From DASXMX01 sp036794395 (GTDB lineage Bacteria; Planctomycetota; Phycisphaerae; Tepidisphaerales; Tepidisphaeraceae), in NCBI GenBank assembly GCA_036794395.1, contig DAIRGS010000340.1, positions 1 to 7,624 of the forward strand: 7,624 nt of DNA, written 5' to 3'. Shown here piece by piece: positions 5,271 through 7,624 of the stretch; within the stretch, counting starts at the first letter, position 1, and each line of letters begins with the position of its first letter. Below the pieces are notes generated by a model that ran no database searches, was not told the DNA's origin, and worked only from the letters and a program-made list of their open reading frames with translations. A program made the translations under genes and the position numbers.

Positions 5271-6500
5271 CTACTGGGTGAATTCGGCGACGTGGTCTTG
5301 TTTGATGGCGAGGTAGTAGAGTTTGCCGGGGCTGAGTTGGCGGCCGGACATTTGTTCGGCGCCGTCGCCCACGCCCATGTAGATGTCGCAACGTCCGGCG
5401 GAGCGTATAGCGCCACCGCGGTCCTGATCCATCATGAATCGGCCCGCGAGATTCTTGCCGGCATATGACGTTGGCGCATTAACGAAGGCGAGCATCCCGG
5501 CGGGGTAAACGCTCTTGTCGGTGGCGATTGACGAGAATGCGGTTACCGGGACGTTGATCGCGCCGAAAGGCCCACCGCGCGTTTCAGTGAAGAAGGTCGT
5601 TCGCTGGTTCAGCCAGAGGTACTTATCCATGGCCGGGGGATTGGCCTGGAAATAGTTTCGCATGGAGTCGAAACTGAGTTGACCTTCGGGGATTGCGCCG
5701 TCTTTGACCATCTGCCGGCCAGGGGACGTGTACGGGTAACCGTTGGTCCCGGCATAGCCCACTTCAAAGATCCGGCCATCCGGGAGCCGCAATCGTCCCG
5801 AGCCTTGCACGGTCACAACGTACGCATTCCATCGCGTTGTGAGCCAGGCGATTTCCTGGCCATCGAGCATGTGGCCATTTTCGATGTCCTGTCGCGTGTA
5901 GTAAGGGACGATTGTGGCGTCCTGCTTGCGGCCGGCACGCTCGCCGGTCTCGTCGGTGATGAGGTCTGCCGGGCGCTTGTAGAGCGGGAATTGGTATGCG
6001 CCGCTGCGCGTCAGGCTCGCGTCGAAGGTGGGAGTGTAATAGCCCGTGAAAAGCACCTGTCTGGTGTAACCGCCACCGCTCGGAGATGGGGCGCCTACGC
6101 TTGCATACACGTCAAATTTTTCCGCGATCGTCGCGTTGAGTTGTTGCGAGTTCGCCCCAGGCGACATTTGATCGAGAAGCTGGCGGAAGGCGCGAAGGGT
6201 GGCCACGGCGCGCTCATGGGAGATGTTGAGGTAGGGATAAGCCTTGGCGCTGCTGGGGCGGGCGAAATATTTCAGGCTGTTGTCCAGGGATCGTTTGAGG
6301 CCGTCGAGGTCTCCTGAGAGCAGGCCGGCGGAGAAGTCGGGATACTCTGCCGGGGTGATCTGCTTAAGCGCCATTTCCCCTTCGGGTAGCGGGGCGGCGT
6401 AATCGATTTTCGCCGGTTCGATTGTGGCGGGTGGACGCTTAGGTTGGCAGCCGGTCAGGGCGAGGATGATCAGTAGAAGTGCAAAGGGAAAGCGAGTCAC
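5271..6500 (-). CDS. mltA: Membrane-bound lytic murein transglycosylase A
   Basis: Peptidoglycan-cleaving lipoprotein of the MltA family. It cuts the MurNAc-GlcNAc bond and forms 1,6-anhydroMurNAc during wall turnover. The 409-aa product starts with a clear lipoprotein signal: TRF, a hydrophobic run, then the lipobox LTGC with C18 lipidated. Family motifs follow in order: FTGYYTPTFDAS (151-162), VQGSGRLRLPDG (231-242), GYAGTNGYPYTS (248-259), YPAGMLAFV (332-340), and the C-terminal 3D domain QDRGGAIRSAGRCDIYMGVG (359-378) with conserved D360 and D372, one of which (probably D372) is the catalytic acid. It appears intact. The GTG start follows a GGAGGA ribosome site and places the signal peptide at the N-terminus; a longer frame back to 6641 would overlap lipA. 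It lies 32 bp downstream of lipA, probably in the same transcript. Family certain, start likely. Confidence 0.93.
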   Translation of the reverse strand: MTRFPFALLLIILALTGCQPKRPPATIEPAKIDYAAPLPEGEMALKQITPAEYPDFSAGLLSGDLDGLKRSLDNSLKYFARPSSAKAYPYLNISHERAVATLRAFRQLLDQMSPGANSQQLNATIAEKFDVYASVGAPSPSGGGYTRQVLFTGYYTPTFDASLTRSGAYQFPLYKRPADLITDETGERAGRKQDATIVPYYTRQDIENGHMLDGQEIAWLTTRWNAYVVTVQGSGRLRLPDGRIFEVGYAGTNGYPYTSPGRQMVKDGAIPEGQLSFDSMRNYFQANPPAMDKYLWLNQRTTFFTETRGGPFGAINVPVTAFSSIATDKSVYPAGMLAFVNAPTSYAGKNLAGRFMMDQDRGGAIRSAGRCDIYMGVGDGAEQMSGRQLSPGKLYYLAIKQDHVAEFTQ

Positions 6501-6503
6501 GAA

Positions 6504-6509
6504 TCCTCC
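6504..6509 (-). promoter_or_regulatory. Ribosome binding site of mltA
   Basis: Minus-strand GGAGGA, three bases before the GTG start at 6500. It is the strongest Shine-Dalgarno in the window, though the spacing is short. It supports the GTG start over upstream in-frame starts. The same bases include an out-of-frame ATG (6511) that opens a four-codon frame whose TGA overlaps the mltA GTG. Confidence 0.6.
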
Positions 6510-6532
6510 ATGATTGACGTGCGGGTTTTGGC

Positions 6533-7447
6533 TTATGCTCGGCGCTCGGCGTGAACCTGTTTCTCTGCGTGATAGCTGCTGCGAACGAGCGGTCCTGATT
6601 CGACGTGGCGGATTCCCCGCTCTTCTCCCTTGACCTTCCACATGGCAAATTCATCGGGATGCACCCATCGCATGACGGGCAGGTGCTGGGCGGTGGGCTG
6701 CAGATACTGGCCGAGGGTGAGGATGTCGCAGCCGATCGAAACCAGGTCGTCGAGAACGGAATCGATTTCGTGGATCTCTTCTCCAATGCCGAGCATCATG
6801 CCGGTCTTGGTGACGAAGCCCTGGGCCTTGGCGATTTTGAGCAGTTCGAGGGACCGGCGATACTTGGCCTGCGGACGAACCGTCTTGTACATGCGCGGGA
6901 CGCTCTCGATATTGTGGTTCAGGATATCCGGTTTTTGATCGAGTACTTTCTGGAGCGCGTCCCAGTCGCCGCAGAAATCGGGGATGAGTACTTCAACGCT
7001 TGTGCCGGGCGATTGCAGGCGAACCTGCCGGATGGTCTCTGCCCATACCCCGGCCCCGCCATCGGGTAGTTCATCGCGATTGACGCTGGTGATGACGGTG
7101 TGCTTCAGGCCCATCGCGGCAACCGCGCTGCCGACACGCACCGGTTCTTCCAGATCCAGCACGGGCGGGCGGCCAGTGGCGATGTGGCAGAAGCCGCACG
7201 ATCGGGTGCACACATCGCCCAGGATCATCAGTGTCGCGGTCCCGGCGGCCCAGCATTCTCCCATGTTTGGACACTTGGCCGACTGGCATACCGTATGGAG
7301 CCGCTGTTCGTTTACGAGGGAAAGAAGCTTCAAATATTCTTCGCCTCCTGGCATTTTCATTTTCAGCCAGGACGGTTTGCGCCCTTTGCCGGGCATGGGG
7401 GTGCTTTGTTCGTCATTTAAGACCAGATGATTGAGTGACAAGCCCAT
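6533..7447 (-). CDS. lipA: Lipoyl synthase (radical SAM)
   Basis: Inserts two sulfur atoms at C6 and C8 of protein-bound octanoyl chains to make lipoyl cofactor for 2-oxoacid dehydrogenases and the glycine cleavage system; cytoplasmic iron-sulfur enzyme. The 304-aa protein has both cluster motifs: the auxiliary, sulfur-donating cluster C54-x4-C59-x5-C65 (CPNMGEC) and the radical SAM cluster C80-x3-C84-x2-C87 (CTRSCGFC). Other hallmarks are SVNRDELPDGGA, ILNHNIESVPRMYKTVRP, GMMLGIGE, LTLGQYLQPT and the C-terminal RSSYHA, whose serine ligates the auxiliary cluster. Length is normal and no key residue is missing. The start is ATG, with no strong ribosome site. mltA follows after 32 bp. No lipB was recognised in the window, so octanoyl transfer is either encoded elsewhere or beyond the right edge. 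Confidence 0.97.
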   Translation of the reverse strand: MGLSLNHLVLNDEQSTPMPGKGRKPSWLKMKMPGGEEYLKLLSLVNEQRLHTVCQSAKCPNMGECWAAGTATLMILGDVCTRSCGFCHIATGRPPVLDLEEPVRVGSAVAAMGLKHTVITSVNRDELPDGGAGVWAETIRQVRLQSPGTSVEVLIPDFCGDWDALQKVLDQKPDILNHNIESVPRMYKTVRPQAKYRRSLELLKIAKAQGFVTKTGMMLGIGEEIHEIDSVLDDLVSIGCDILTLGQYLQPTAQHLPVMRWVHPDEFAMWKVKGEERGIRHVESGPLVRSSYHAEKQVHAERRA

Positions 7448-7465
7448 ATTGTGTAGCCGGAGCGA

Positions 7466-7494
7466 ATGTTAGAGGCTTTGGACGACATCGGCAA
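7466..7494 (-). promoter_or_regulatory. Candidate lipA promoter
   Basis: On the minus strand TTGCCG (7494-7489) and TAACAT (7471-7466) are 17 bases apart, each matching four of six sigma70 consensus bases. The transcript would start about 12 nt before the lipA ATG and probably run through mltA. Spacing is ideal but the match is moderate. Confidence 0.35.
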
Positions 7495-7624
7495 ACGCCG
7501 GCTGTGCGACGGAAAGTCCGAATCGCGGCTTGGAACGCGACATGAATAGCCCATTACAGGGCGGATTGCGCGAAAGAGCCATACTCGATCCGGGTCCGTG
7601 ACACTTTAGGCGGGCCTCTTCTCC
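7469..7624 (-). CDS. Possible 3' end of an unknown upstream gene
   Basis: One minus-strand frame is open from the window edge for 51 codons and ends in TAA 21 bp before the lipA start. The predicted tail (ending in FADVVQSL) matches no family I know, is not recognisable as LipB, and its third-position GC is not clearly raised. The stop overlaps the candidate lipA -10 box. An open frame of this length can occur by chance, so this is only a possible partial gene. Confidence 0.2.
   Translation of the reverse strand, partial: GEEARLKCHGPGSSMALSRNPPCNGLFMSRSKPRFGLSVAQPAFADVVQSL

Larger units (their letters stand above)
7448..7624. other. Right flank upstream of lipA
   Basis: No recognisable gene. 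Read on either strand it shows several short GC-rich stems, for example TCGCG/CGCGA and GCCC/GGGC between about 7525 and 7565, but no RNA family could be matched. It contains the candidate lipA promoter and one open frame that runs off the edge. Confidence 0.4.

Noticed and set aside
5679..6317. Plus-strand open frame opposite mltA
   Set aside because: It is fully antisense to clear MltA motifs and has no recognisable domain.
7510..7520. GGAAAGTCCG string resembling the conserved 5' core of bacterial RNase P RNA
   Set aside because: The other hallmarks of RNase P RNA, such as the ACAGNRA region and the matching 3' core, were not found around it, so the match is likely chance.

Overview
This is a 7.6 kb bacterial chromosomal segment with moderately high GC, dense coding and several GTG starts. 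Seven protein genes can be supported. No rRNA, tRNA, transposase, phage gene or CRISPR array was seen. The host is probably a Planctomycetota-like bacterium. That is inferred from the style of the divergent bacillithiol-synthase-like protein and the TIM-barrel epimerase, the weak Shine-Dalgarno use and the GC-rich palindromic intergenic repeats; nothing in the window proves it.

Layout from left to right. Bases 1-290 are a non-coding flank with a nested hairpin. An RluA-family pseudouridine synthase (minus, 291-1055) faces away from a plus-strand pair: a soluble family 2 glycosyltransferase (1212-1958) and a BshC-like protein (1961-3466) that starts at or just inside the glycosyltransferase stop. 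The 156 bp divergent spacer holds a good sigma70-type promoter for the pair and a terminator-like hairpin in its leader. A 235 bp spacer (3467-3701) follows, with mutually exclusive hairpins and a widespread-type CCCTCTCCC/GGGAGAGGG palindrome. Next come a sugar phosphate isomerase/epimerase (3702-4544) and, 10 nt later, a predicted lipoprotein with a dual-specificity phosphatase fold (4555-5214) whose catalytic cysteine is replaced by aspartate. Converging on it from the right are an MltA-type lytic transglycosylase lipoprotein (minus, 5271-6500) and, upstream of it, lipoyl synthase LipA (minus, 6533-7447). The right edge (7448-7624) holds a candidate lipA promoter and an unconvincing open frame.

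How the genes may work together. rluA (RNA modification), lipA (cofactor synthesis) and mltA (peptidoglycan turnover) are ordinary housekeeping functions. The unusual part is the middle. A sugar transferase is translationally coupled to a distant relative of the enzyme that attaches cysteine in bacillithiol synthesis, but without the GT4 and PIG-L deacetylase partners of that pathway. A sugar-epimerase-fold enzyme and a catalytically disabled phosphatase-like lipoprotein lie next to it. The best candidate for something undescribed is therefore a glycoconjugate or small-molecule pathway built on the GT2/BshC-like pair. This is inference from gene order and family resemblance only.
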